The position numbers and the translations under genes were made by a program. A model generated the notes under the pieces. That model searched no databases. It was not told the DNA's origin and was given only the letters and a program-made list of their open reading frames with translations. A DNA stretch of 38,239 nucleotides. Source: Phytobacter massiliensis JC163. Lineage in GTDB: Bacteria > Pseudomonadota > Gammaproteobacteria > Enterobacterales > Enterobacteriaceae. How positions within the stretch are numbered: position 1 is the stretch's first letter; each line of letters starts with the position of its first letter. The stretch lies in the NCBI RefSeq assembly GCF_000321045.1, contig NZ_HE578945.1, forward strand, positions 1,955,735-1,993,973, written 5' to 3'. This document shows, one piece after another, positions 8,840 to 18,603 of the stretch.

Positions 8840-9761
8840 GCCGTAGTCGCCACGTCAGCTGTTCCAGAAACCGCGCCTGATCCTGTCGCGCCGCCAGCGC
8901 CTCTTCAAGCGTGGCGGGCACAAAGTGGATCGGTTGTCCCAGCGGGATTTGCGCCAGATGATACATATCCGCTTCGATAATACAGGCAATGCGCGGATAG
9001 CCGCCGGTTGTCTGGGCGTCATTCATTAAAATAATGGGTTGACCGTTGGACGGCACCTGCACCACGCCGGGCAACAGCCCGTGAGAAACCAGTTCCCGGT
9101 CGGTTGCCCGCACCAGTTGATGCCCCTGCATCCGGTATCCCATACGGTTACTTTGCGGACTTAAACGCCACGGCACCCGCCAGAATGCCTCCTGAGAATG
9201 GGCATCGAACTCACGGTATTCCGGGCCGGGCAACGCCCGAATCCGGTTTCCCCATAACAGCTGCCTGACCCCTTGCGGGCGTTTTATCGTTCGTGATGCG
9301 GCGCGTATCGGGATAGTGTCGCCATCGCGCAATAATCGCCCTTCCAGGCCGCCAAGGCCGGTTTGCAGATCGGTACTGTAAGAGCCGAGCACCTGCGGCA
9401 CATCAAGCCCGCCCGCGACGGCCAGATAGCTACGCATGCCGTGCTGCGGACGATTCAGTACCAGCCGCTGGCCTGGCTTTGCCAGATAGCGCCAGCCGGT
9501 CCATACCACGTTGCCATCGAGTTTTGCTCCACACCCTGCGCCGGTTAAGGCAAACCAGACCTCGGTGGTAAATTCTACTTCGCACTGCCCCAGGGTAATT
9601 TCAAGCCCCGGCGCGTCTCCTTCGTTACAGACCAGCGCGTTGGCGATATGCAGCGCCGGGCCGTCCAGCGCCCCGCAGTAGCTAACGCCACCCTGGCGCA
9701 GGCCAATGCGTTTGCCGCCCTGGACGGTGGTATAAATGCCGGCTCGGATAATTTTCAGCAT
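8829..9761 (-). CDS. pxpC: 5-oxoprolinase (ATP-hydrolysing) subunit C
   Basis: Biotin-dependent-carboxyltransferase-like (KipA/AHS2) subunit of 5-oxoprolinase. It has 310 residues, the E. coli length, starting [16 protein letters not shown]. Visible family blocks include [54 protein letters not shown] and the C-terminal [14 protein letters not shown]. It overlaps pxpB by 7 bases upstream and pxpA by 11 bases downstream, so the three are co-translated. Older databases call it an allophanate hydrolase-like or urea amidolyase-related protein; the context with pxpA and pxpB settles the role. Confidence 0.97.
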   Translation of the reverse strand: MLKIIRAGIYTTVQGGKRIGLRQGGVSYCGALDGPALHIANALVCNEGDAPGLEITLGQCEVEFTTEVWFALTGAGCGAKLDGNVVWTGWRYLAKPGQRLVLNRPQHGMRSYLAVAGGLDVPQVLGSYSTDLQTGLGGLEGRLLRDGDTIPIRAASRTIKRPQGVRQLLWGNRIRALPGPEYREFDAHSQEAFWRVPWRLSPQSNRMGYRMQGHQLVRATDRELVSHGLLPGVVQVPSNGQPIILMNDAQTTGGYPRIACIIEADMYHLAQIPLGQPIHFVPATLEEALAARQDQARFLEQLTWRLRHED

Positions 9762-10411
9762 ACGCCCTCCCTGCGGGGAATAAATCGTACCGTATCGCCG
9801 GGGCGTAGCAGTACCGGTTCGGCAAGCGTGGGGTTGAAAAGAGGCAGCTCGGTGCGGCCAATCAGGTTCCAGCCACCCGGCGTCGACAACGGATAGATGC
9901 CCGTTTGCGCGCCGCCAATAGCGACCGAGCCCGCAGGCACGCTCACGCGCGGCTCCGCGCGCCGCGGGGTGGCAAGCTGCGCGGGTAAGCCGCCCAGATA
10001 GGGAAAGCCGGGCTGGAAACCTAAAAACCAGACAACATAGTCGATAGAGGCGTGAAGCTCTACCACCTGAGACGGTGACAGGCCAGCGTATTCGGCGACA
10101 ATGGGCAGGTCGGGCCCGGCCTCGCCCCCATAGACCACCGGGATTTCCACCGTCCGGGAATCAGGCTCCAGCGCTTCGCTCTCCTCCCACCAGCGCTGCA
10201 AACGCTCAATGGCATCGAGCGCCAGCAGATGGGGGTCGCGGAGCACCACGGTGATATTATTCATTCCCGGAATGGCTTCCACCACTTCCGGCACATCCGC
10301 CAGCCGCTGGGTTAAACGCCAGATACGCTTTTGCGTCGCCAGCGTAACGGGCGGTTCCAGCTCCAGCACCACTGCCGTTTCGCCTAACAGATAACACCGC
10401 GCTCGCTGCAC
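9755..10411 (-). CDS. pxpB: 5-oxoprolinase (ATP-hydrolysing) subunit B
   Basis: KipI/AHS1-type subunit that forms the core of 5-oxoprolinase with PxpC. It has 218 residues, the E. coli length, and starts at a GTG (position 10411) preceded by AAAGGAGCGGC. Family blocks are [58 protein letters not shown] and the C-terminal [10 protein letters not shown]. It is the first gene of the pxpBCA-nei operon, with a palindromic candidate operator 26 bases upstream. Confidence 0.97.
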   Translation of the reverse strand: MQRARCYLLGETAVVLELEPPVTLATQKRIWRLTQRLADVPEVVEAIPGMNNITVVLRDPHLLALDAIERLQRWWEESEALEPDSRTVEIPVVYGGEAGPDLPIVAEYAGLSPSQVVELHASIDYVVWFLGFQPGFPYLGGLPAQLATPRRAEPRVSVPAGSVAIGGAQTGIYPLSTPGGWNLIGRTELPLFNPTLAEPVLLRPGDTVRFIPRREGVC

Positions 10412-10436
10412 TTTGCCGCTCCTTTCATCCGGGTTA

Positions 10437-10460
10437 CGTTATCAATACGTTAAGATAACG
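10437..10460. promoter_or_regulatory. Candidate operator upstream of pxpB
   Basis: CGTTATC (10437-10443) and GATAACG (10454-10460) form a perfect 7-bp inverted repeat with a 10-base centre (AATACGTTAA), 26 bases before the GTG start. It is well placed for a repressor or activator site. No regulator gene lies beside it and the binding protein is unknown. Confidence 0.4.
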
Positions 10461-10531
10461 CGCGCGGTGGCTTCCGTCGACAGGGATGACGCGGGCAACG
10501 ATATTGCCCGTCAGAGAGCCGCAATCACCCG

Positions 10532-11656
10532 TCAGTAATAGGTGATCATATAGGTCATTTTGCCGTTGCCCTGCCCAGCGCTGATATCCGCAATACTGCT
10601 TGCCGTCTGTATATATCTTGCGACGAGGGGAATAGTGTAGGTGGCCCCCTGAGTGGGAGACATCGTATATGTTTGCGTGCCTTTTCCCGCCGAAAAATCG
10701 ACAAATCGAGGTGAGGCTGCGGTGCCGTATGCCAGTTGGATACCCACCCCTTGCGCGGCTGATGGGCCGGTGTCTACCGGCATAATCCCCTGACTGCTTG
10801 TCGTTGCATTACCGGCCAGTAAGCTTACGGTCATGACGTTATTGCGAATGATATCTTTATTATCCCCCCGCTCACCCGTGCCATAAAAGACCGGACAGTT
10901 GATAAGGCGAATGCTGGCATCAACCCAGGGGGTGGCGAAATGGCTATCTTCGCGGTTGCGCGTATCCGCAATCTGATGACTGCCAAGATTGACGGTAACA
11001 TCCGGCGTATCGCAGGTGGCGGAAACGATATAAAACGTTGCAGGCGACAAAATAAATCGCGCCATCGTGACCTGGCCATTGGGTAACGCCGCCGTATTGC
11101 TACTGTTGGACACTTTGACAATCGAATCAATACTGGGAATAACAGTCGAATCTATCGTTACGGTATGGCTCCCAACGGGAATATCGCCATATTTGACCAG
11201 GTCTATATCAAATACCTGCGTTATCGAGCCGGTATAATTGAGTATTTTGTTAGTATAAGAGTAGGTTGTAAACCAGTAAGGAAAAGCATAGGCGCCACGA
11301 CGAACGACCAGACCAAGCCCCTCTACATTCGTTTTATAGACTGGATAGGTGCCCGTTGGGCTACTTAAACCACCGCCGCTCATTTCGATAGTTCGTCCGC
11401 CAGCGCCATAGGTATACGCCCCCTGTAGCGTGTAGCTATGTGCCGTCTGGCATTTAAAGTTTTGCCCGGACTGCCCCCCCACATAATGCTCAAAAAAAAC
11501 GGTGCCAACAGCGACGTTTGGGTCGATGGAAATACGTTTTCCGGAAGGGATGGTAACATTGTAGATCTGCGTGTCGTAACTGCAGTCGCTCCCCCAGGTT
11601 GTTGCGTGCAGCGGCGAAATTGAAAAAAACAGGAGTAAAAATATTGCGTATCGCAT
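10532..11656 (-). CDS. Two-domain fimbrial tip adhesin-like protein (paralogue A)
   Basis: Secreted protein of 374 residues with an 18-residue signal peptide ending SPLHA. The N-terminal half, to about residue 200, would be a receptor-binding lectin-like domain. The C-terminal half resembles a fimbrial pilin domain: cysteines in ATCDTPDV and INCPVFYGTGER, the block QLAYGTA, and an aromatic-rich final strand MTYMITYY suited to donor-strand exchange. The layout is that of FimH/YbgO-type chaperone-usher adhesins. It shares long blocks with the next upstream gene (GTYPVYKTN, KYGDIP, FATPWVDASI, GATYTIPLVARY), so the two arose by tandem duplication. The ribosome-binding site is AGAGGAAAG. No usher is present nearby. 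The receptor is unknown. Confidence 0.85.
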   Translation of the reverse strand: MRYAIFLLLFFSISPLHATTWGSDCSYDTQIYNVTIPSGKRISIDPNVAVGTVFFEHYVGGQSGQNFKCQTAHSYTLQGAYTYGAGGRTIEMSGGGLSSPTGTYPVYKTNVEGLGLVVRRGAYAFPYWFTTYSYTNKILNYTGSITQVFDIDLVKYGDIPVGSHTVTIDSTVIPSIDSIVKVSNSSNTAALPNGQVTMARFILSPATFYIVSATCDTPDVTVNLGSHQIADTRNREDSHFATPWVDASIRLINCPVFYGTGERGDNKDIIRNNVMTVSLLAGNATTSSQGIMPVDTGPSAAQGVGIQLAYGTAASPRFVDFSAGKGTQTYTMSPTQGATYTIPLVARYIQTASSIADISAGQGNGKMTYMITYY

Positions 11657-11741
11657 GCCACTTTCCTCTGAGCTTGTTTTGTTAATCCATTACGCTGTTA
11701 ATCAGCAGATCGCTCCGGTTGTTTGCCCCTGAATTTAATAA

Positions 11742-11783
11742 AGTGGTATCTGAAATCTCGCTAACCAATATGCTGATACCACT
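11742..11783. repeat. Inverted repeat between the two adhesin genes
   Basis: AGTGGTATC (11742-11750) and GATACCACT (11775-11783) are a perfect 9-bp inverted repeat with a 24-base loop in the 168-base gap between the paralogues. On the minus strand the stem is followed by TTATTAAA rather than a clean U-run, so termination would be weak. It could set different levels for the two adhesins, which is inference. Confidence 0.5.
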
Positions 11784-11824
11784 GTGTCTTATTAAAAAAT
11801 TGCCAGAATCAAAAAGCCTGCGCT

Positions 11825-12952
11825 CTAAAAATAGTTAATCAGATAGGTGATTTTACCGTTCGCCGGTCCGCTCTTAACGTCGCTCAGGCTACTGGCCGTT
11901 TGTTTATAACGGGCCACAAGCGGAATGGTATACGTGGCCCCCTGGGAAGAAGACATCGTATATTTTGCACTGGCCTGCCCGCCCGAAAAGTTTACCGGCT
12001 GCGCAGACGTAGCAGTGCCATATGCCAGTTGAATGCCTACGCCACTCGCCGTTGGCCCCGTGGTATCAACAGGCATCATCCCTTCACTGCTGGTCGTGGC
12101 GTTACCTGGCTGAAGCGTTAAGGTGAGAATATTGTTACGCGTTTTACTTTTAACATCGTTACTGCGCTCGCCTGTACCATAAAAGACGGGGCAACCCGTT
12201 AAGTGGATACTTGCATCCACCCAGGGTGTCGCAAACTGCCCCCCTTCGCGGTTAGCGGTATCTACGATTTTACGTTTGCCCAAATCGACGGCAACATCTG
12301 GTGTGTTGCAGGTACTGCTGACAATATTAAATGTGGCGCTGCCCATAGTGATGCGCTGCAGCGTGACTGTGCCATTTTTTAATTTAGTTGTATTACTACT
12401 ATTAGAGATAACAACGTTCCTGTTGATCACCGGTAAATAAAGCGAGTTAACATTTACCGTGCTGGCACCAAGCGGAATGTCGCCATATTTAATAATATCT
12501 ATATCAAAAGTCGTTCCCCAACGGTAACTCAACTTTTGATTTGTTTGGGGTGTGGGGGTGGAGGTATAGGGAAATGCTCGGCTACCGCTCCTGATAACCA
12601 TCCCGACTCCGCGGATATTGGTTTTATAAACCGGGTAAGTACCTGTAGAACTTGTCAAGCCATTACCGCTCATCAGGACAAATGATCCACCGTTTTCATA
12701 GGCATACTGCCCGGCATAGGAATAACTCAGGGCTGTATCACAAGCTATCGCACCGGATAAATCCGTGTTAATAAAATGTTCAAAAAAAGTGGTTCCCACC
12801 GGCACATTAGGATCAAGGGTGATCTTAATTCCGGCGGGAAAGGAAATAGCGGTCTCGATCACACTGTATTTACAGTCGGTTCCCCAGGGAATATCTGCCG
12901 CCTGTACTGAATTAGCGAAAAACGCCGCACCTAACAAAACGTAATAACGCAT
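11825..12952 (-). CDS. Two-domain fimbrial tip adhesin-like protein (paralogue B)
   Basis: Secreted protein of 375 residues, with an 18-residue signal peptide MRYYVLLGAAFFANSVQA. The start at 12952 is chosen because GGAGAGG sits 7 bases before it; an ATG five codons earlier is part of that ribosome-binding site. The architecture matches the following gene: an N-terminal binding domain, then a pilin-like domain with cysteines in STCNTPDV and LTGCPVFYGTGER, ending in the donor-strand-type motif ITYLINYF. It follows the frameshifted chaperone gene by only 34 bases and is probably co-transcribed with it. The N-terminal half differs more from its paralogue than the pilin half, suggesting different ligands. 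Confidence 0.85.
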   Translation of the reverse strand: MRYYVLLGAAFFANSVQAADIPWGTDCKYSVIETAISFPAGIKITLDPNVPVGTTFFEHFINTDLSGAIACDTALSYSYAGQYAYENGGSFVLMSGNGLTSSTGTYPVYKTNIRGVGMVIRSGSRAFPYTSTPTPQTNQKLSYRWGTTFDIDIIKYGDIPLGASTVNVNSLYLPVINRNVVISNSSNTTKLKNGTVTLQRITMGSATFNIVSSTCNTPDVAVDLGKRKIVDTANREGGQFATPWVDASIHLTGCPVFYGTGERSNDVKSKTRNNILTLTLQPGNATTSSEGMMPVDTTGPTASGVGIQLAYGTATSAQPVNFSGGQASAKYTMSSSQGATYTIPLVARYKQTASSLSDVKSGPANGKITYLINYF

Positions 12953-12986
12953 TTTAAACCTCTCCATGTCAAAACGCCTCTTTTAA

Positions 12987-13687
12987 TCAGCAACCCGATG
13001 CCAGCCTGATTTGCTTAATTGCCCCAAAATCATTGATGTACTTAATATGACAAGCGGTAGCGTTACGCAAAGAGGCGTCATCATCCGTATCCAGCGTCAG
13101 CGAGCCATAAGGCGCAATCATCTCGCCCTGCACCACGTGCTCTTTGTTTCCGCTCTGCCACTCAATTTCCACCAGTGAGATATAAAAAGGGCTCGGATTA
13201 ACAACGGAAAAACCTTTATTTTTTTCGTCATTTTCAGCGACGCTGCCGCCTCTTCAACGCTGCCTGTCAATGTCTGCGGCCGGTAAAATATTTTTAACCG
13301 GCTCTGATAAGCGACATTGAGATAATTTTTATCATTATGCTGTTTTGGCGGCACCGCCAGAACGTTAAGCCAGAACACCGACTCCCGATCGGCAGGCAGA
13401 TTGCTGCCGGTGTAGCTCAACCGCAGCATCTGGCCTTTACCCCCGTCAATACGCGTGATAGGAGGGAAGATAACAAAGGGGACTTTCACCTGTGCCGGTG
13501 AGACGGTGGGGTCGCCGGTATCAACCCAGCTTTGTACCAGCGAGGCATTTTGCCCTTTATTGGTCAGATTGACGGTTACCTCTTTCTTGTCAGCGGGATA
13601 GATAACCCGCGTTCCGGATATAACAATGCCCGCCCAGGCCGGCGAGGCTGATACTAAAACAATGAATAATAAAAGATGGCGCAACAT
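12987..13687 (-). pseudogene. Periplasmic fimbrial chaperone (PapD/YbgP-like), frameshifted
   Basis: Chaperone that would cap pilin subunits in the periplasm by donor-strand complementation. The start at 13687 gives a 19-residue signal peptide ending SPAWA, with GGAGAA 8 bases upstream. Mature R8 in GIVISGTRVIYP and the lysine in SRLKIFYRP are the subunit-anchoring pair of the family. The frame breaks at an A7 tract (complement of 13219-13225). One extra A would give TKKNKGFSVVNPSPFYISLV and continue to the stop at 12987, for 233 residues, a normal chaperone length. As given, the C-terminal domain is lost. A promoter and both adhesin genes flank it. An assembly error is possible. Confidence 0.88.
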
Positions 13688-13776
13688 CACTCTTTTCTCC
13701 ATCTTTTGCAATCACGCGCGCCTGTAAACAGACCGTACGCCTGACGCAAATATAAGAATTTCCCCTCAGAAAAAAC

Positions 13777-13804
13777 AGTATAAATAAAGGTCAGCTTTGT
13801 TCAA
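13777..13804 (-). promoter_or_regulatory. Sigma-70 promoter for the chaperone-adhesin cluster
   Basis: On the minus strand TTGAAC (13799-13804) and TATACT (13777-13782) are 16 bases apart, about 90 bases before the chaperone start. The leader between them shows no gene. No nearby invertible element or GATC methylation motif suggesting phase variation was noticed. Confidence 0.65.
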
Positions 13805-13828
13805 CCAAAACCATAAACTGGCGAGAAA

Positions 13829-13869
13829 TTAAGGCTATTTCATTTACAAAATAAATGAAATAGCCTTAA
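13829..13869. terminator. Perfect 18-bp AT-rich hairpin between ybgI and the chaperone gene
   Basis: Arms at 13829-13846 and 13852-13869 are exact reverse complements (each contains AAGGCTATTTCATTTA or its complement) with a 5-base loop. It lies just upstream of the cluster promoter and downstream of ybgI. It may end ybgI read-through, although it has only a short A/T flank in place of a long U-run. It could also serve as a protein-binding palindrome. Confidence 0.55.
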
Positions 13870-13896
13870 AATATTCACTATTATTATTAATAAGAG

Positions 13897-13929
13897 CGGG
13901 CGCGATAAATAATATTACTTTCGCGCCCG
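13897..13929. terminator. GC-rich hairpin after ybgI
   Basis: CGGGCGCGA (13897-13905) pairs with TCGCGCCCG (13921-13929) across a 15-base AT loop, 6 bases beyond the ybgI stop. A short T-run follows only on the plus strand. It is probably a 3'-end stabiliser or weak terminator for ybgI. Confidence 0.6.
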
Positions 13930-13934
13930 TTTTA

Positions 13935-14684
13935 TCAGGCGGGGTTGGGGATATCGATAAAGGTCACATCAAGATCGGTATTTTCCGTAAGCCATTCGCT
14001 CAGCGCGCGAATGCCGCCGCGTTCGGTGGCATGATGGCCAGCGGCATAGAAATGTAGCCCCTGCTCACGGGCCGAGTGAATGGTCTGCTCGGAAACCTCG
14101 CCGGTAATAAAGGCATCGACGCCAAAACGGGCCGCGTCATCAATAAATCCCTGGCCGCCACCGGTACACCAGGCCACGCGTTTCACCTGCTCGGGCCCGG
14201 TATCGCCACACCATAACGGCCTGCGGCCCAGCCGCGCCTCGATCCACGACGCCAGCTCCAGGCCCGGAACCGGCATCGACAGTTCGCCCCAGGGCAGCAG
14301 CTGTTCATCGCCGACGGTGCCCATCACCGTGATGCCGAGTAACGACGCCAGCTGTACGTTATTCCCCAGCTCCGGGTGCGCGTCCAGCGGCAGATGCCAG
14401 CCGTAGAGGTTAATATCATTGGCGAGCAGGGTTTTCAGGCGGTTACGCTTCATGCCGCGAATGATAGCGGGCTCATTTTTCCAGAAATAACCGTGGTGAA
14501 CGATCACTGCGTCCGCCTGCTGGCGCACGGCCTCGTCCAGCAGCGCCTGGCTTGCCGTAACGCCGGTGATAATTTTCTGTACTGATTCACGGCCTTCCAC
14601 CTGCAGCCCGTTCGGACCGTAATCCTTGAATGCCGCAGCGTTGAGTTTTTCGTTGATCAGGGTTTCCAGTTCACTATTTTTCAT
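13935..14684 (-). CDS. ybgI: NIF3/DUF34-family metal-binding protein YbgI
   Basis: Dinuclear-metal protein of the NIF3 family, often listed as a GTP cyclohydrolase type 2 homologue. Its physiological role is unsettled, with a link to DNA damage tolerance reported for relatives. It has 249 residues from the second of two adjacent ATGs, which better fits the AAGAGAGA ribosome-binding site; E. coli has 247. The metal ligands H63-H64 (VIVHHGYFW), H97 and D101 (GWHLPLDAH) and the C-terminal GHHATERGG motif are all present. It starts just after the phrB stop (9 bases), so the two are co-transcribed. Confidence 0.95.
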   Translation of the reverse strand: MKNSELETLINEKLNAAAFKDYGPNGLQVEGRESVQKIITGVTASQALLDEAVRQQADAVIVHHGYFWKNEPAIIRGMKRNRLKTLLANDINLYGWHLPLDAHPELGNNVQLASLLGITVMGTVGDEQLLPWGELSMPVPGLELASWIEARLGRRPLWCGDTGPEQVKRVAWCTGGGQGFIDDAARFGVDAFITGEVSEQTIHSAREQGLHFYAAGHHATERGGIRALSEWLTENTDLDVTFIDIPNPA

Positions 14685-14693
14685 CATTCTCTC

Positions 14694-16112
<1,419 letters not shown>

Positions 16113-16212
16113 AATTCTCCTGAAAATCAATGCCTGACAGAAATAATAAGCTGCAATGATTGTAGCCGGAGTCAGCGAAAAAAGGCGTGCCAGAGAGGTG
16201 GCGTAAAAGTGG

Positions 16213-16246
16213 CAAAAAAAAGCCACCGCAGTGTTGCTGCGGTGGC
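16213..16246 (-). terminator. Intrinsic terminator of ybfA
   Basis: GCCACCGCAG (16222-16231) pairs with CTGCGGTGGC (16237-16246) with a 5-base loop. On the minus strand the stem is followed by eight U (complement of 16214-16221). It lies 22 bases beyond the ybfA stop. Confidence 0.95.
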
Positions 16247-16268
16247 GGGGGTTTTGCTGTGTGCTTAA

Positions 16269-16475
16269 TTAATAAAAATCGCAGGTTACTTTTTCAGCCT
16301 GATCCATCCAGACCGGTTTCTCACTGGTTTTAGCCCAGACGCGGTGCAGGTAGCTGTAAAAGCGCGCGCGGTCTTTCCAGAATATCATTACCGGCAACGC
16401 CAACAGACCTGCCAGCACGGCGAAAGTACGACGCATCAACACGACATGCGCTGGAAACGCTTTATAAATAGTCAT
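16269..16475 (-). CDS. ybfA: Small membrane-associated protein YbfA
   Basis: Protein of 68 residues, the same length as E. coli YbfA, with a conserved C-terminal half ([20 protein letters not shown], then [10 protein letters not shown]). A hydrophobic segment near residues 13-32 ([16 protein letters not shown]) suggests one transmembrane helix, with the charged C-terminus in the cytoplasm. The function is unknown. It is divergent from kdpFABC across a 340-base AT-rich gap, as in E. coli. Confidence 0.92.
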   Translation of the reverse strand: MTIYKAFPAHVVLMRRTFAVLAGLLALPVMIFWKDRARFYSYLHRVWAKTSEKPVWMDQAEKVTCDFY

Positions 16476-16715
16476 TTTTCTCTCCCCTTTGTTTGGCCGG
16501 TAACGGTCACCGGAAAATGTTTTGCCGTATTAGATTGAGAAACCGTTCTGCGGCGTATCTTAATCTGGTTAAAATAGTACCGCTTTGTCGGTAATTTTAC
16601 TACTCATCCGACCACTATTTTTTATCAATTGAACCTTTATTTACATTCACGCCGTAATTAAGTTACAAAATAGTTAAATTAACACTAACCATTAGTTAAA
16701 TTATGGTCTTATCCA

Positions 16716-16736
16716 TTTTTATACTTTTTTTACACC
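16716..16736 (+). promoter_or_regulatory. KdpE binding site of the kdp promoter
   Basis: A T-rich sequence containing TTTTTATAC directly followed by TTTTTTTACACC, essentially the KdpE-protected sequence recalled for E. coli kdpFABC. A -35-like TTGCGA (16751-16756) and -10-like CTACCC (16776-16781) follow, a weak core promoter that would need activator. The remaining gap back to ybfA (16476-16715) is AT-rich and presumably holds the ybfA promoter; nothing else is visible. Confidence 0.82.
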
Positions 16737-16816
16737 CTGCCCGCTGATTTTTGCGAAATCTTTTCACCCGAAATCCTACCCTCACCGCAATCCCTGAACA
16801 CACCCGGAGGTGGATT

Positions 16817-16906
16817 GTGAGTGCAGCCGTAGTGACCGGTATCGTGCTGGTTTTCCTGTTGTTGGGCTATCTGGTTTACGCCCTGATAAACGCGGAGGCT
16901 TTTTAA
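16817..16906 (+). CDS. kdpF: Potassium-transporting ATPase small subunit KdpF
   Basis: Single-span membrane peptide of 29 residues that stabilises the KdpFABC complex. It starts at GTG with GGAGGTGGATT just upstream and reads [20 protein letters not shown] before ending in INAEAF, with M as the true first residue. The length and C-terminal end match E. coli KdpF. Its TAA stop overlaps the kdpA ATG by one base (TAATG). It is the first gene of the kdp operon. Confidence 0.95.
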   Translation: MSAAVVTGIVLVFLLLGYLVYALINAEAF

Positions 16907-18585
16907 TGGCAGCCCAGGCGTTTTTGCTGATAGCTGGCTTTCTGCTGGCGTTATTTCTCCTCGCCCGCCCGACAGGCTTACTGCTTGCCAGACTGATTGA
17001 CGGCGCGCCGCTGCCCGTAGTGCGCGGGTTTGAAACAGGCATCTGGCGGGGTTTACGGATCGATACCCGCGAGATGACATGGCGGCAATATCTGCTGGCG
17101 CTGTTGCTGCTCAATGGATTCGGTTTGCTGCTGCTGTTCACGATTCTGCTGCTGCAGGGCATTTTACCGTTCAACCCGCAGCGGTTGCCGGGACTCTCCT
17201 GGGATCTGGCGCTTAACACCGCCGTGAGTTTTACCACCAACACCAACTGGCAGGCTTATGCGGGTGAAAGCACGCTGAGCTATTTCAGCCAGATGGTCGG
17301 GCTGACGGTGCAGAATTTTCTCTCGGCGGCCACGGGTATCGCGGTGGTCTTCGCCCTGATTCGGGCTTTTTCCCGCCATAGCATGACCACTCTGGGGAAT
17401 GCCTGGGTCGATCTCACCCGTATTACGCTCTGGCTTCTGCTGCCGCTTTCCTTGCTGCTGGCGTTAATTTTTATCCAGCAGGGGACGCTACAAAATATTC
17501 ACCCTTACCAGCCGTTCACCTCGCTGGAAGGGGCGAAACAGCTGTTGCCGATGGGCCCGGTTGCCTCGCAGGAGGCGATAAAAATGCTGGGTACTAACGG
17601 CGGCGGCTTCTTTAACGCCAACTCTGCGCATCCCTTTGAAAACCCAACCGCGTTGACCAACATTCTGCAAATGCTGGCGATCTTTTTGATCCCTACCGCA
17701 CTGTGCTTCGCCTTTGGCGATGCGGTGAAGGATCGTCGCCAGGGGCACGCCATTCTGTGGGCGATGGCGGTGATTTTCGTGCTCTGCGCAGCGTTCGTGA
17801 TGTGGGCCGAATGGCAGGGCAACCCGCACTTTCTGACGCTCGGCGGCGACAGCGCAGCCAATATGGAAGGTAAAGAGAGCCGCTTTGGCATTCTCGCCAG
17901 CAGCCTTTTTGCCGTGGTGACTACCGCAGCCTCCTGCGGGGCGGTTAACGCGATGCACGACTCTTTTACCGCGCTGGGCGGGATGGTGCCGATGTGGCTG
18001 ATGCAAATCGGCGAAGTGGTTTTCGGCGGAGTCGGTTCGGGCCTGTATGGAATGCTGCTGTTCGTGCTGCTGGCGGTCTTTATCGCCGGGCTGATGATTG
18101 GCCGCACGCCTGAGTACCTGGGCAAGAAAATTGACGTGCGCGAAATGAAAATGACCGCGCTGGCTATTCTGGTCACCCCTGCGCTGGTGCTGGCCGGCAC
18201 CGCGCTGGCGATGATGACGGAGGCCGGGCGCAGCGGCATGTTCAACCCCGGCATTCATGGCTTTAGCGAAGTGCTGTACGCCGTCTCATCCGCCGCCAAC
18301 AACAACGGCAGCGCCTTTGCCGGATTAAGCGCCAACACCCCGTTCTGGAACTGCCTGCTGGCCTTTTGCATGTTGGTGGGCCGCTTTGCCGTCATCATTC
18401 CGGTTCTGGCGATCGCCGGTTCGCTGGTCAGCAAGAAAAGCCAGCCGGCGAGCCAGGGCACGCTGGCGACCCACGGCGCGCTGTTTGTCGGCCTGTTAAT
18501 CGGCACGGTGCTGCTGGTTGGCGCCCTGACCTTTATTCCGGCCCTGGCCCTTGGCCCGGTGGCTGAATACCTCTCTTTACGTTGA
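16906..18585 (+). CDS. kdpA: Potassium-transporting ATPase K+-binding subunit KdpA
   Basis: Inner-membrane channel-like subunit that selects and binds K+ for the Kdp pump. The start [12 protein letters not shown] gives 559 residues (557 in E. coli). About ten transmembrane segments are visible. The repeated pore loops of the SKT superfamily are seen at [32 protein letters not shown] and [13 protein letters not shown]. It is translationally coupled to kdpF and followed by kdpB after 18 bases. No irregularities are seen. Confidence 0.98.
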   Translation: MAAQAFLLIAGFLLALFLLARPTGLLLARLIDGAPLPVVRGFETGIWRGLRIDTREMTWRQYLLALLLLNGFGLLLLFTILLLQGILPFNPQRLPGLSWDLALNTAVSFTTNTNWQAYAGESTLSYFSQMVGLTVQNFLSAATGIAVVFALIRAFSRHSMTTLGNAWVDLTRITLWLLLPLSLLLALIFIQQGTLQNIHPYQPFTSLEGAKQLLPMGPVASQEAIKMLGTNGGGFFNANSAHPFENPTALTNILQMLAIFLIPTALCFAFGDAVKDRRQGHAILWAMAVIFVLCAAFVMWAEWQGNPHFLTLGGDSAANMEGKESRFGILASSLFAVVTTAASCGAVNAMHDSFTALGGMVPMWLMQIGEVVFGGVGSGLYGMLLFVLLAVFIAGLMIGRTPEYLGKKIDVREMKMTALAILVTPALVLAGTALAMMTEAGRSGMFNPGIHGFSEVLYAVSSAANNNGSAFAGLSANTPFWNCLLAFCMLVGRFAVIIPVLAIAGSLVSKKSQPASQGTLATHGALFVGLLIGTVLLVGALTFIPALALGPVAEYLSLR

Positions 18586-18603
18586 GCGATGCGGAGCACA
18601 ATT

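Noticed and set aside
10532-13711. Genomic island or prophage around the adhesin cluster
   Set aside because: No integrase, transposase, tRNA or attachment repeats flank it; only the gene content is accessory.
16660-16700. Short direct repeats AGTTAAATTA upstream of kdpF, considered as a CRISPR-like or operator array
   Set aside because: Only two copies exist, in very AT-rich sequence beside the KdpE site, with no regular spacers.
17488-18258. Two overlapping open frames of about 250 codons antisense to kdpA
   Set aside because: Both are shadows of kdpA; neither shows a domain, signal or start context.
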